Below, in pieces: positions 15,783 through 23,828 of a DNA stretch of 64,000 nt. Source of the DNA: Limimaricola pyoseonensis (lineage in GTDB: Bacteria > Pseudomonadota > Alphaproteobacteria > Rhodobacterales > Rhodobacteraceae); the NCBI RefSeq assembly GCF_900102015.1, contig NZ_FNAT01000011.1, positions 1 to 64,000 of the forward strand. Reading direction: 5' to 3'. The notes beneath the pieces were generated by a model. It was not told the origin of the DNA, did not search any database, and was given only the letters and a program-made list of their open reading frames with translations. The translations under genes and the position numbers were made by a program. How positions within the stretch are numbered: position 1 is the first letter of the stretch; each line of letters begins with the position of its first letter.

Positions 15783-16757
15783 ATGGCTGGCGGTCAGACG
15801 ATCATCATCAAGAAGCACGACGACGACCACCATGACGATCATCACGGCGGCGGCTGGAAGGTGGCCTATGCCGACTTCATGACCGCGATGATGGCGTTCT
15901 TCCTGCTTCTGTGGATCATCGCCGCCACCGACGAGGAAAAGCTCGAGGGGCTGGCCGAGTACTTCACCCCCAGCCTGTCGCCCCTGCAGGGCGGGGGCAG
16001 CCAAGGGATGCTGCAGGGCCAGCTGGTCGAGCTGGACGGGCAGATGTCCGCCTCGGAGGGGCTGCCGCCGCAGCCCGACATGCCCGATTTCGGCGCCGCC
16101 GACCCGCTCGCCGCCTTCGACAGCCGGATGCGCGACCAGCCGCCCGAGGTGGTGGTGGAATACCTGCCCGCCGAGGACGCGCCGCCGAGCCCCGAGCAGA
16201 TCGAGGCCGAGCGCATGGCGCAGGCCGCCGCCGAACTGCAGGCCCGCCGGGTCGAGCGCGACGCCGATCTCGACCGCATCGAGGCCGAGATCGAGGCCAA
16301 GATCGCTGCCACGCCCGAGCTCGCCGGCATCAGCGACAACCTGCGTTTCGACCGCACCGCCGAGGGGCTGCTGATGCAGATCCTCGACGAGGAGGAGCGG
16401 CCGATGTTCGACACCGGCTCGGCCCGGATCGTGCCGCATACCCAGGCGCTGATCGAGATCGTCGGCGAGGCGCTGCGCGAGATGCCGCAGGATCTCGCGA
16501 TCTCCGGGCACACCGATTCGCTGCGATTCGCACGGCAGGACGGCTACGGCAACTGGGAGTTGTCGAGCGACCGCGCCAACGCCACCCGCAGGGCATTGGT
16601 CGCGGCCGGGATCTCGCCCGACCGCATGGCGCGGGTCTCGGGCCTGGCCGACACGGTGCCGCTCTATCCCGACCGGCCCGAGGCGCCGCAGAACCGCCGC
16701 ATCGGCGTTCTGCTGCAGTATCCCGAGCCCTCGATGACCGAGCCGGCCCGGCCCTGA
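15783..16757 (+). CDS. motB: Flagellar stator protein MotB
   Basis: A 324-residue stator subunit. Residues 10-25 form an unusual histidine/aspartate run (KHDDDHHDDHH). They are followed by the single membrane helix with the proton-carrying Asp31 in WKVAYADFMTAMMAFF. A long acidic helical linker leads to the C-terminal OmpA-like peptidoglycan-binding domain, with ISGHTDSLRFA, LSSDRANATRRALVAAGI and QNRRIGVLLQY. It anchors MotA to the cell wall. The gene is monocistronic or starts its own unit, with AGGCAGG near the ATG. Confidence 0.97.
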   Translation: MAGGQTIIIKKHDDDHHDDHHGGGWKVAYADFMTAMMAFFLLLWIIAATDEEKLEGLAEYFTPSLSPLQGGGSQGMLQGQLVELDGQMSASEGLPPQPDMPDFGAADPLAAFDSRMRDQPPEVVVEYLPAEDAPPSPEQIEAERMAQAAAELQARRVERDADLDRIEAEIEAKIAATPELAGISDNLRFDRTAEGLLMQILDEEERPMFDTGSARIVPHTQALIEIVGEALREMPQDLAISGHTDSLRFARQDGYGNWELSSDRANATRRALVAAGISPDRMARVSGLADTVPLYPDRPEAPQNRRIGVLLQYPEPSMTEPARP

Positions 16758-16793
16758 GCGGCCGGGCCGCCCCGATCGGCCGGCGGTGCAGTT

Positions 16794-16810
16794 CCGCCAC
16801 GTCGTGGCGG
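16794..16810 (+). terminator. Short hairpin after motB
   Basis: CCGCCAC and GTGGCGG form a 7-bp stem with a three-base loop 37 bases after the motB stop. No T-run follows. The remaining sequence up to 16989 holds no gene and probably carries the promoter of the next operon. Confidence 0.35.
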
Positions 16811-16989
16811 CATTGAGGCAATCGGGACCAAGCTGCCCCATTTCGGCCTCATTTCGCGCTCATCCCCGACATGTCGCCGGATTAAACCCAAACAGGCATG
16901 GGCCCGGCGGCAGATAACGAGTTGCCCCGGCCGACCGGAGAGTCGGGAAGGGCTGCAGACAACCAGACCCGACAATACAGGGCGGATAG

Positions 16990-17748
16990 ATGCAGAGCAG
17001 TGAACTACTGAAAGCCATCTGGCGGGGCGATTTGGCACGCCCGCAGGCGAGCGCGCCGCAGCTGCGGTTCGCCCGTCTTCTCGACGCGCTGCTGCCGATG
17101 CGGCGCGTCGACCTCGTGCGGTCGGGTCCGGGCTATGCCCGCGCCATGCCGGAGCGGACCGAGCTGATGCCGGCGCTCAGCCTCGGCGACGTGATCGAGG
17201 AAGAGCTGGCGCTCGCCACGCCTTTCGGGGCGCTGGTCGCCATCGCCGAGGCGCGCGCGCTGCGCGATACGGCGGGCGATGCCGCGCGCTCGGAAATGCT
17301 CGGCCGGATGGTCGCGGAGGCGCTGATCGGCACGGCCGGGCAGGGGCTGTTCCCGATCGACCGCGAGACCGACGCGCTCTACCTGCTGGCCCTGTCCTAC
17401 GACGCGCTGGCGCAGGAGCCGGCCATGGCGGCGCTCGGCCTCGTCGCCGCGCCGTTCCGCGCCGGCCTCGGCGCGGTGCTGGCGAGCTACTGGATCGGCC
17501 CCGCCGTGCCCGGCTCGGCCGCGAACCGGCTGCTCAGCGGTCCGCGCGGCCTGTGCAGCCCGCAGTTGCGGGCCTATCTCGCCGATCTCGATGGCAGCTT
17601 CACCGCGCCCGATCCGGCGCTGGCCGACCCGGCGCTGGTCCGGCTCGAGGGCGCCCGCCGCGATCATGCCGCCTGGCTGCGCGAGCTCGAGGCGCGGGTT
17701 TCGGTCCGGCTCGGCTGGATGGCCGGCGCGCCCGCCCGCGAGGGCTGA
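16990..17748 (+). CDS. Unknown protein preceding fliK in the flagellar island
   Basis: A 252-residue alpha-helical, alanine- and leucine-rich protein with no signal peptide and no clear membrane helix, though residues around 150-185 (AAPFRAGLGAVLASYWIGPA) are hydrophobic. The start MQSSELLKAIWRGDLARPQA is set by the ATG at 16990. It lies ten bases upstream of fliK and probably shares a transcript with fliK and flgD, which points to a cytoplasmic role in hook assembly or export. I recognise no domain. Confidence 0.75.
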   Translation: MQSSELLKAIWRGDLARPQASAPQLRFARLLDALLPMRRVDLVRSGPGYARAMPERTELMPALSLGDVIEEELALATPFGALVAIAEARALRDTAGDAARSEMLGRMVAEALIGTAGQGLFPIDRETDALYLLALSYDALAQEPAMAALGLVAAPFRAGLGAVLASYWIGPAVPGSAANRLLSGPRGLCSPQLRAYLADLDGSFTAPDPALADPALVRLEGARRDHAAWLRELEARVSVRLGWMAGAPAREG

Positions 17749-17757
17749 GACCGCCCC

Positions 17758-19254
17758 ATGCAGATCCTCACTGCCCTCTCGACCCCGTCCGCCAGCCGCG
17801 CCGCCGGCGCGGCCGGGATGGCGGGAGAGGCGGGGGAGAGGACGGGCTTCGCGCGGATGCTGGCCGCCGCCCGCCCGGCGGCGAGCGCACAGCCGGATGA
17901 CACGGCCGCGACGGGGCAGGCCGACGGGATCGGCGAGATTTCGGCCGATCTGGACAGGCTGGTGGAAGCGACGGCTGCCGCGCTCGACACGGCCGAGGGC
18001 GCGGAGCGCATGGCGGTGCTCGAGGGCGCCGCGATCCGGCTCGAAGCCCTGGTCGAGCGGGCCGAAGCCCTTGGCGGCGGCGGGATCGCGCAGGCGGTCG
18101 CGGCGGCCGGGTCAGCGGCGGCGGCGGCAGGCGCGCGTCTCGAGGGCCAGATCGTGGCGGGGATCAAGGCGCTGCGCGCCGGTCTTGCCGCGGCCGCGCC
18201 ACATGGCACGGCACAGGGCCCGCAGGCCGGTGCCCGGCTGTCGGAGGCTGCAACTTTCACCGCCGCCCTGCCGCCCGACCAAACCGGGGCTGCCGCGCCG
18301 GCCCTCATCGTCCCTGCAGCGGCTGCTGGCAGCGCCACTGTGGGGCTGCCCGGCGATCCGACGCGGACGACCGGCCTGTCGGCCAAGGCGACCGAGACCG
18401 GCGCATTTGCTGCGCTCGCCGTTCCTCGTGGCGGCGCAGCCACGGGGCAGACGGCGGCAACGGCACCGAAGGCCGGCGCCAATGCCGCCATCCCCGGGTC
18501 CGGCGATCTAACCGCGCCGGCGCGGATGCCCGGTGCGATGGCCGCCCCGATGACCGCGTCGCCGGAGGCAGGCGCACCGCAGGCCGACGCGGCCGAGGCC
18601 GGGGCGGACAAACGCGGTGAGGCGATCAAGGCGGCGGCACTCGCCGAGCCCGGCGGCGCGACCCCGGAGCCGAAGGCGCAGGCCACGCGGTTCTCGGAAC
18701 TGCTGGCCCGGCTCGAGCCCGCCGGCGAGCCCGGTGGCGAGCGTAGCGATCTGGCGCAGCTGCCGCAGCGGGCCGCCGAGGCCGCGCCTCAGCGCGCGGC
18801 ACCGGCCATGACCAACGCGGCGCCCGCTGCCGCCGGCCCGCCTCAGCCGGCCAACGGCTTCTCGCGCGCCCTGACCGGACAGATCCGCGACGTTTCACTG
18901 GTCGAGGGGCGCACGCGCATCTCGCTCAACCCGCGTGGCCTGGGCGAGCTGGAGATCGAGCTGGTCCGCGACGCCGGCCAGCTCAAGGTCGTGATCCGCG
19001 CCGAGCAGGCACCGGTGCTGCAGGCCCTGCGCGCCGACCGCGACGGCCTTCTGAGCCTGCTCTCCGATGGCGGCACGGCGATCGAGGACGGCCAGCTCGA
19101 CTTCGAGGAGTTCGACCGGGGCGGCGAGCAGCCGGCCCGGGGCGAGGGCGCGCCCTCCGGCTCCGCGCCGGGGACGGCCGCGCCCGAGGCCGAAGACCAG
19201 ACCACGCAGCCGCAGGCCCCCGTCGCCGCGGGCCGGCTCGACATCACCACCTGA
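17758..19254 (+). CDS. fliK: Flagellar hook-length control protein FliK
   Basis: A 498-residue protein with a long, low-complexity alanine-, glycine- and proline-rich N-terminal ruler region (about residues 1-360). The conserved C-terminal hook-length domain follows, with ALTGQIRDVSLVEGRTRISL, PRGLGELEIELVRD and APVLQALRADRDGLLSLL. FliK measures hook length and switches the export gate to late substrates by contacting FlhB. The C-terminal domain supports the call strongly; the N-terminus is typically unconserved. It sits directly before the hook-cap gene flgD, the usual partner. Confidence 0.92.
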   Translation: MQILTALSTPSASRAAGAAGMAGEAGERTGFARMLAAARPAASAQPDDTAATGQADGIGEISADLDRLVEATAAALDTAEGAERMAVLEGAAIRLEALVERAEALGGGGIAQAVAAAGSAAAAAGARLEGQIVAGIKALRAGLAAAAPHGTAQGPQAGARLSEAATFTAALPPDQTGAAAPALIVPAAAAGSATVGLPGDPTRTTGLSAKATETGAFAALAVPRGGAATGQTAATAPKAGANAAIPGSGDLTAPARMPGAMAAPMTASPEAGAPQADAAEAGADKRGEAIKAAALAEPGGATPEPKAQATRFSELLARLEPAGEPGGERSDLAQLPQRAAEAAPQRAAPAMTNAAPAAAGPPQPANGFSRALTGQIRDVSLVEGRTRISLNPRGLGELEIELVRDAGQLKVVIRAEQAPVLQALRADRDGLLSLLSDGGTAIEDGQLDFEEFDRGGEQPARGEGAPSGSAPGTAAPEAEDQTTQPQAPVAAGRLDITT

Positions 19255-19271
19255 CCGGATCGGAGCATTCC

Positions 19272-19943
19272 ATGGACAGCCTGACCCCGACCTCCGGCGC
19301 CGCGGCCGCCGCCAGCAAGAGCGCCGCCGCCGAAAGCCGCGACAAGCTCGGCGCCGACTACCAGAGCTTTCTCAAGCTGCTGATCGCGCAGGTCTCGAAC
19401 CAGGACCCGCTGGAGCCGATGGATTCGACCACCTTCGTGTCGCAGCTGGCGCAGCTGACGCAGGTCGAGCAGTCGATCACCACCAACGAGACGCTCGAGA
19501 AGATCGAGGCGCAGCTCGCCGCCGGCAGTGCGCGCGCCGATGTCGCGCTGATCGGGCGCGAGGTGCTCGCGCCGACCGACCAGATCAGGCTCGCGGATGG
19601 CGAGGCCGCCTTTGCCTACCGGCTGAATGGCGAGGCGCGCTCGGCCGCGGCGCTGATCCGCGACCCGGACGGCACGCTGCTGCGCCGGATCGACGACCTG
19701 CCGACCGGCCCGGGCCAGCGCCACGACGTGGTCTGGGACGGTCTCGACAGCGAGGGGCTGCCGGTGCCGCCGGGCCGGTTCCGGGTGGAGATCGAGGCGC
19801 TCGACGCCGAGGAGGAGGCGGTGCTCTTCACCACCTACGCGCCCAGCACGGTGGAGCGCATCGCCTTCCGCGACGGCGCGCCGGTGCTGCGGCTCGAGAA
19901 CCAGGACGAGATCGCGGCGGGCAGCATCCTCGAGCTGCGCTGA
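19272..19943 (+). CDS. flgD: Flagellar hook assembly (hook cap) protein FlgD
   Basis: A 223-residue protein with the FlgD N-terminal signature YQSFLKLLIAQVSNQDPLEP (about residues 34-53), then FVSQLAQLTQVEQS. A C-terminal Tudor/FlgD Ig-like part contains VVWDGLDSEGLPVPPGRFRVE. It caps the growing hook so that FlgE subunits can polymerise. It lies 17 bases after fliK and ends the operon at a strong bidirectional hairpin. Confidence 0.96.
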   Translation: MDSLTPTSGAAAAASKSAAAESRDKLGADYQSFLKLLIAQVSNQDPLEPMDSTTFVSQLAQLTQVEQSITTNETLEKIEAQLAAGSARADVALIGREVLAPTDQIRLADGEAAFAYRLNGEARSAAALIRDPDGTLLRRIDDLPTGPGQRHDVVWDGLDSEGLPVPPGRFRVEIEALDAEEEAVLFTTYAPSTVERIAFRDGAPVLRLENQDEIAAGSILELR

Positions 19944-19957
19944 CGCGCGGGCGCGCC

Positions 19958-19992
19958 CCGTCGCGGCGGCCCCGGGCGGGCCGCAGCGACGG
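19958..19992. terminator. Bidirectional terminator between flgD and the fliL-like gene
   Basis: A 15-bp stem with one mismatch (19958-19972 with 19978-19992, loop CGGGC) lies in the 74-base convergent gap. Confidence 0.65.
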
Positions 19993-20017
19993 AGCGAAAG
20001 GGGGCGGGGCGCCCGGC

Positions 20018-20641
20018 TCAGTTCGACAGCAGCGCCGTTTCCTGCGAGTCGGGGGCCGCCTCGGGCGCGGCCTGCGGCAGATCGCGGCGCGCCACGTCCT
20101 GCTTGAAGAAGTTCGGGAACAGCACGTCCTCGACCGGCAGGCCCAGCGCCTGCAGGTCGGCGAGGAGCAGCTCCGACAGCGCCTCCGTGTCGATCGCGGC
20201 GCCGGCCATGACCGGCTTCTCGGCCGCCTTGTTCAGCGCGGCGAGCAGCGCGTCGCGCAGCCGCAGCTGCGCCTCGGGCGCGGCGTGCCGGGCGGCGCTC
20301 TCGGCGTCGTGCATCGCCAGCGCGACCTCGGCGATGACATAGGTCACGCTGCGCGGCTTCACCACCGGGACGGTCATCCGGCCCAGCTCGACCAGCCGCT
20401 CGGTCTTGTCCTTCAGCGCCGCGGCTGCGGCCTCGGCCGTCTCGGTGCCGGCCTGCGCGGCGAAGGCCGCCTCGGCCGCCGCCACCGGGTCCTCGGCCGC
20501 CAGCGGCGCGACCTCGGGCGCGGCGGTCTCGGTCGGCGCGTCGGCGCTGGCGGGCGGCGCCGGAAACAGTACGAGCCCCGCGCCGTAGCCTGCCGCGAGG
20601 CAGACCACGGGTAGGGCGATCAGGATCAGTTTGGGCTTCAT
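20018..20641 (-). CDS. FliL-like flagellar basal-body associated protein (paralogue)
   Basis: A 207-residue protein with one N-terminal membrane helix (LILIALPVVCLAAGYGAGLVL), an alanine-rich linker, and a periplasmic domain with the FliL pattern. That pattern is the GRMTVPVVKPRSVTYVIAEV beta strands, then AQLRLRDALLAALNKAAE and VEDVLFPNFFKQDV. FliL proteins surround the stator ring. A second gene that is FliL by position and sequence lies at 39223. This copy lies downstream of flgH, 63 bases after its stop, and probably belongs to the flgF-flgG-flgA-flgH transcript. Confidence 0.75.
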   Translation of the reverse strand: MKPKLILIALPVVCLAAGYGAGLVLFPAPPASADAPTETAAPEVAPLAAEDPVAAAEAAFAAQAGTETAEAAAAALKDKTERLVELGRMTVPVVKPRSVTYVIAEVALAMHDAESAARHAAPEAQLRLRDALLAALNKAAEKPVMAGAAIDTEALSELLLADLQALGLPVEDVLFPNFFKQDVARRDLPQAAPEAAPDSQETALLSN

Positions 20642-20704
20642 CGGTCCGTCGCTGTCTGTGCGTCACGGTCCCTTCTGCCCGACCAACATGGCGCAAATTG
20701 CGTG

Positions 20705-21478
20705 TCAGTAGGGCAAGATGATGTCGAGCGCATCCTCGCCGTAGCCGCGCTCCTGGGTGCGCGACAGCTGGCCGCGCCCGCCATAGGTGATCCGCGCCTC
20801 GGCGATCTTCTCGTAGGGAATGGTGTTGTTCATCTGGATGTCCTCGGGCCGGATGATGCCCGCCACTCGCAGCTCGCGCAGCTCCTGGTTCACCTTCACC
20901 TCCTGGCGCCCGGCGATCACGAGGTTGCCGTTGGGCAGCTCCTGCACCACGAGGGCGGCGACCTTCAGCTCGATCGTCTCGCCGCGGGTGATGGTGCCCG
21001 AGCCCGAGACGTCGATCGAGGAGCCGATATCGACGATCTCGCCCGAGGGCAGGTCCTCGGGCCCGACGCCGGGCAGGATCCGGTCGATCTGGGTGCCGTA
21101 ACCGAACAGCACCGGGAAATCGATGCTCGACTGGCCGTCGCGCGAACGCTGGCCGGCGTTCCTGAGCTGGGCGCGGTCGTCGATGCGGATGTCGACGGTC
21201 AGGATGTCGCCCACCTCGCTGGCGCGCTGGTCGGCGAAGAAGCCGCCAGAGCCGCCGCGCTCCCACAGCGAGGCGGCCTCGGCGCGCTGGTAGACGCGCG
21301 GCGGGGCCGGCGGCGGCATCGGCACCGAGACGGCGGCCGCCTCGGGGATGGTGACCGGGTTCACCGCGATCTGCGTGGTCTGCGGATCGCGGTCGAAGCG
21401 GTCGCGCACGCCGCAGGCCGAAAGCAGGGCGGCGCCGGCGAGCAGCAGGACGGCGGGGCGAAGGGGGAGATGGTTCAA
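20705..21478 (-). CDS. flgH: Flagellar L-ring protein FlgH
   Basis: A 257-residue lipoprotein. The signal ends in the lipobox LLSAC with lipidated Cys22. The mature part has SLWERGGSGGFFADQRASEV, VGDILTVDI, GNLVIAGRQEVKVNQELREL and the end motif GIIRPEDIQMNNTIPYEKIA. It forms the outer-membrane ring of the basal body. The ATG overlaps the flgA stop by four bases, so it is coupled to the flgF-flgG-flgA operon. Confidence 0.97.
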   Translation of the reverse strand: MNHLPLRPAVLLLAGAALLSACGVRDRFDRDPQTTQIAVNPVTIPEAAAVSVPMPPPAPPRVYQRAEAASLWERGGSGGFFADQRASEVGDILTVDIRIDDRAQLRNAGQRSRDGQSSIDFPVLFGYGTQIDRILPGVGPEDLPSGEIVDIGSSIDVSGSGTITRGETIELKVAALVVQELPNGNLVIAGRQEVKVNQELRELRVAGIIRPEDIQMNNTIPYEKIAEARITYGGRGQLSRTQERGYGEDALDIILPY

Positions 21479-22143
21479 CGGATGACCTCGACGATGCCCT
21501 CGGCGGCGGCGATGCCGGTGAGGGTGGTGTTGCTGGCGGTGTTGACGATGCGCAGCTCCTGGCCGCGATGCGCGTCCGACAGCGCCCGGCCCGGCGCGGT
21601 CAGCCGCAGCGGGCCGTCGGAGAAGCGGATCGTCACCTGGTCGCCGCGGTCGATGACCAGCGGCTGCATGACGGACTGCACCATCACCGGCCGCCCCTCG
21701 GGCAGCATCCGGCGCACCTGCATGCCGACGATGTTCTCGGGCTCTGTCACGGCGTAGGCGCCGATCCGCGCCTGCGGCAGGCGCAGCTCGACGAGGTCCT
21801 CGGCGGCGACGATCTCGCCCGGCATGAGCCGCCGCAGCGGCACCGGCAGCGGCACGGTGACGGCGGCCAGCCCGCTGACCCGGTGCAGGCCGCCGCCGGC
21901 ATCGACCGCGTTGGCCACGAAGCGGCCCGAGGCCGGGTCGATCCAGAACTCGGCGATCAGCTCGGCCTCGTCGGGCCCGCCGCGGGCGAAGCCGATCTCG
22001 AACTCGGCACGCTGCGGCAGCTTCGGGCCGAGCTCGGCGCGCGCGCGCTCCTCGACCAGCACCGCGAGGCTTTCGGCTGCGGCCGGGCCGGACAGCGCGC
22101 CGAGCGCGAGCGCGAGCGCGAGGGCGGCGAAGCGGCGGCGCAT
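21475..22143 (-). CDS. flgA: Flagellar P-ring chaperone FlgA
   Basis: A 222-residue secreted protein with a signal peptide (RRRFAALALALALGALSGPAAA). The C-terminal SAF-type domain reads LMPGEIVAAEDLVEL, then GRPVMVQSVMQP and a final segment with GDQVTIRFSDGPLRLTA and GQELRIVNTASNTTLTG. FlgA assists FlgI polymerisation in the periplasm. The ATG at 22143 overlaps the flgG stop (TGATG); a GTG one codon upstream is also possible. It is the third gene of the operon. Confidence 0.95.
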   Translation of the reverse strand: MRRRFAALALALALGALSGPAAAESLAVLVEERARAELGPKLPQRAEFEIGFARGGPDEAELIAEFWIDPASGRFVANAVDAGGGLHRVSGLAAVTVPLPVPLRRLMPGEIVAAEDLVELRLPQARIGAYAVTEPENIVGMQVRRMLPEGRPVMVQSVMQPLVIDRGDQVTIRFSDGPLRLTAPGRALSDAHRGQELRIVNTASNTTLTGIAAAEGIVEVIR

Positions 22144-22928
22144 CACTTGATCTGGTTGGCGGCGGTCATCATCTGGTCGGCGGTCTCGAGCGCCTTGGAG
22201 TTCATCTCGTAGGCCCGCTGCGCCGAGATCAGGTCGGTGATCTGCTGGATGATGTTGACGTTGGAGTTCTCGAGATAGCCCTGCCGCAGGAATCCGACGC
22301 CGGCGTCGCCGGGGTTGGCGGGCACCGCCTCGCCGGAGGCGGTGGTGGCCTGCAGCAGGTTGTTGCCCAGCTGCTTCATCCCGGCCTCGTTGGTGAAGGT
22401 GGCCATGGTGATCCGGCCCAGCTCGACCGGGTTCGGATCGACCCCGACATAGGCCATGACGACGCCGGTCTCGCTGATGTCGACGTCGACGGTGTTCTCG
22501 GGGATCACGATGCCCGGGTCGAGCTCGTAGCCCTGCAGCGTCACCAGCTGCCCCTCGGGCGAAAGCTGGAAGGCGCCGTCGCGGGTGAAGGCCTGGCCGC
22601 CATCGGGCAGGTTGACGGTGAAGAAGCCGCGCCCGTCGATCGCGAGGTCGAGCTGGTTCTCGGTCGCCAGCAGCCCGCCTTGCGTGTTCAGCCGCACCGT
22701 GCCCGCGGTCTCGACGCCGAAGCCGACATCGACCCCGGTGGGCCGGGCGGTGCCGGCCTCGGAGGTCAGCGCGCCCTCGCGTTGCATGGTCTCGTAGATC
22801 AGGTCCTGGAACGCCGCGCGGCTGGCCTTGAAGCCGGTGGTGTTGGCGTTGGCGATGTTGTTCGAGATGACGTCGACATTGGTCTGCTGCGCGAGCATCC
22901 CGGTGGCGGCAATTCCGAGGGCCTTCAT
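22143..22928 (-). CDS. flgG: Flagellar basal-body rod protein FlgG (distal rod)
   Basis: A 261-residue rod protein. The N-terminal flagellar rod motif is VDVISNNIANANTTGFKASR, and the C-terminal motif is LENSNVNIIQQITDLISAQR followed by YEMNSKALETADQMM. These hydrophobic-repeat ends form the coiled domain of axial proteins. The ATG at 22928 is chosen because AAGGAGC sits at the right distance; a TTG two codons upstream would be too close. It makes the distal rod that crosses the periplasm. Confidence 0.97.
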   Translation of the reverse strand: MKALGIAATGMLAQQTNVDVISNNIANANTTGFKASRAAFQDLIYETMQREGALTSEAGTARPTGVDVGFGVETAGTVRLNTQGGLLATENQLDLAIDGRGFFTVNLPDGGQAFTRDGAFQLSPEGQLVTLQGYELDPGIVIPENTVDVDISETGVVMAYVGVDPNPVELGRITMATFTNEAGMKQLGNNLLQATTASGEAVPANPGDAGVGFLRQGYLENSNVNIIQQITDLISAQRAYEMNSKALETADQMMTAANQIK

Positions 22929-22962
22929 CTGCAAGCTCCTTGGTGGAAAACGGGTGGGGGCG

Positions 22963-23718
22963 TCAGGTCTGGCCGCCGAGGCGGCGCAGCATGTCGCGCT
23001 TGAGGTTGTCCTCCTCGCCGATCAGCTTCAGCGCCCGGTCGTAGGCCTGCTGGATCGACATCATCCGGGTCATCTCGACCACCGGCTGGACGTTGCTGGT
23101 TTCGATCGCGCCCTGCACGAGCCGGGTCTCGCGCGCCGCCGGCGGCAGCCCGCCCGGCGCGGCCTCGGGCGGCACCAGCATGCCGGCGCCGAGCCGCTCG
23201 TAGGATTGCAGGTCGCCCGGCGCGAAGAGGCCCACGCGCCCCATGACGCCGTTCGCCTCGGAGGAGATCGTGCCGTCCTGCGACACGGTCAGCGCGCCGG
23301 CCCCCAGATCGGGCGGCAGCACGATCGGCGCGCCGCCCGGGTCGAGCACCCGCGCGCCGTTCAGCGTCACGAGATTGCCCTCGGGGTCGATCGCGAAGCG
23401 GCCGTCGCGGCCCAGGGCGGTGCGGCCCTCGGGCGTCTCGTAGGCGAACCAGCCGTCGCCTTGCAGCGCCAGGTCGAGCGGGTTGCCGGTGCGGCTCAGC
23501 GCGCCCTGGCTTTCGTCGAGGAACGAGCCGCGATCGATCAGGAAGTCGGTGTCGCGCCGTTCCGACGGGCTGCCCTCGCGGTGCAGGTAGCTGTCGAACA
23601 CCACCTTCTCGCTCTTGAAGCCGGCGGTGTTGGCGTTGGCGATGTTGTTGGCCGAGACGTCGAGCGCGGTCTGCATCGCCGTGGCGAGCGACAGGGAGAC
23701 AAAGGTACTGTTGTCCAT
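22963..23718 (-). CDS. flgF: Flagellar basal-body rod protein FlgF (proximal rod)
   Basis: A 251-residue axial protein. The N-terminal motif ALDVSANNIANANTAGFKSE and the C-terminal AIETSNVQPVVEMTRMMSIQ are those of the FlgF/FlgG family. Its position directly before flgG, and the overall pattern with SYLHREGSPSERRDTDFLID, favour FlgF. The start MDNSTFVSLSLATAMQ at 23718 fits the family; an upstream extension to 23748 is not conserved. It is the first gene of flgF-flgG-flgA-flgH. Confidence 0.95.
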   Translation of the reverse strand: MDNSTFVSLSLATAMQTALDVSANNIANANTAGFKSEKVVFDSYLHREGSPSERRDTDFLIDRGSFLDESQGALSRTGNPLDLALQGDGWFAYETPEGRTALGRDGRFAIDPEGNLVTLNGARVLDPGGAPIVLPPDLGAGALTVSQDGTISSEANGVMGRVGLFAPGDLQSYERLGAGMLVPPEAAPGGLPPAARETRLVQGAIETSNVQPVVEMTRMMSIQQAYDRALKLIGEEDNLKRDMLRRLGGQT

Positions 23719-23776
23719 GGCTGTTTCCCGTTTCCCACTATGCCGCAACGTCTTTTGACGGCGCCTAACGCTGTTG

Positions 23777-23805
23777 TTGCGTCATTTGCGGATTCGATCA
23801 AGGAT
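23777..23805 (+). promoter_or_regulatory. Candidate promoter (TTGCGT, 17 bases, AAGGAT) for the hook operon
   Basis: TTGCGT (23777-23782) and AAGGAT (23800-23805) have the same 17-base spacing as the elements at 13720 and 15107. AAGGATAGTCCTT (23800-23812) is itself nearly palindromic. The presumed GTG start of the next gene lies 23 bases downstream of the AAGGAT. Confidence 0.5.
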
Positions 23806-23828
23806 AGTCCTTGTCAATTCATGGATAC

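Noticed and set aside
19261-19271. An internal promoter in front of flgD
   Set aside because: The 17-base gap holds a ribosome-binding region only; flgD is most simply in the fliK transcript.
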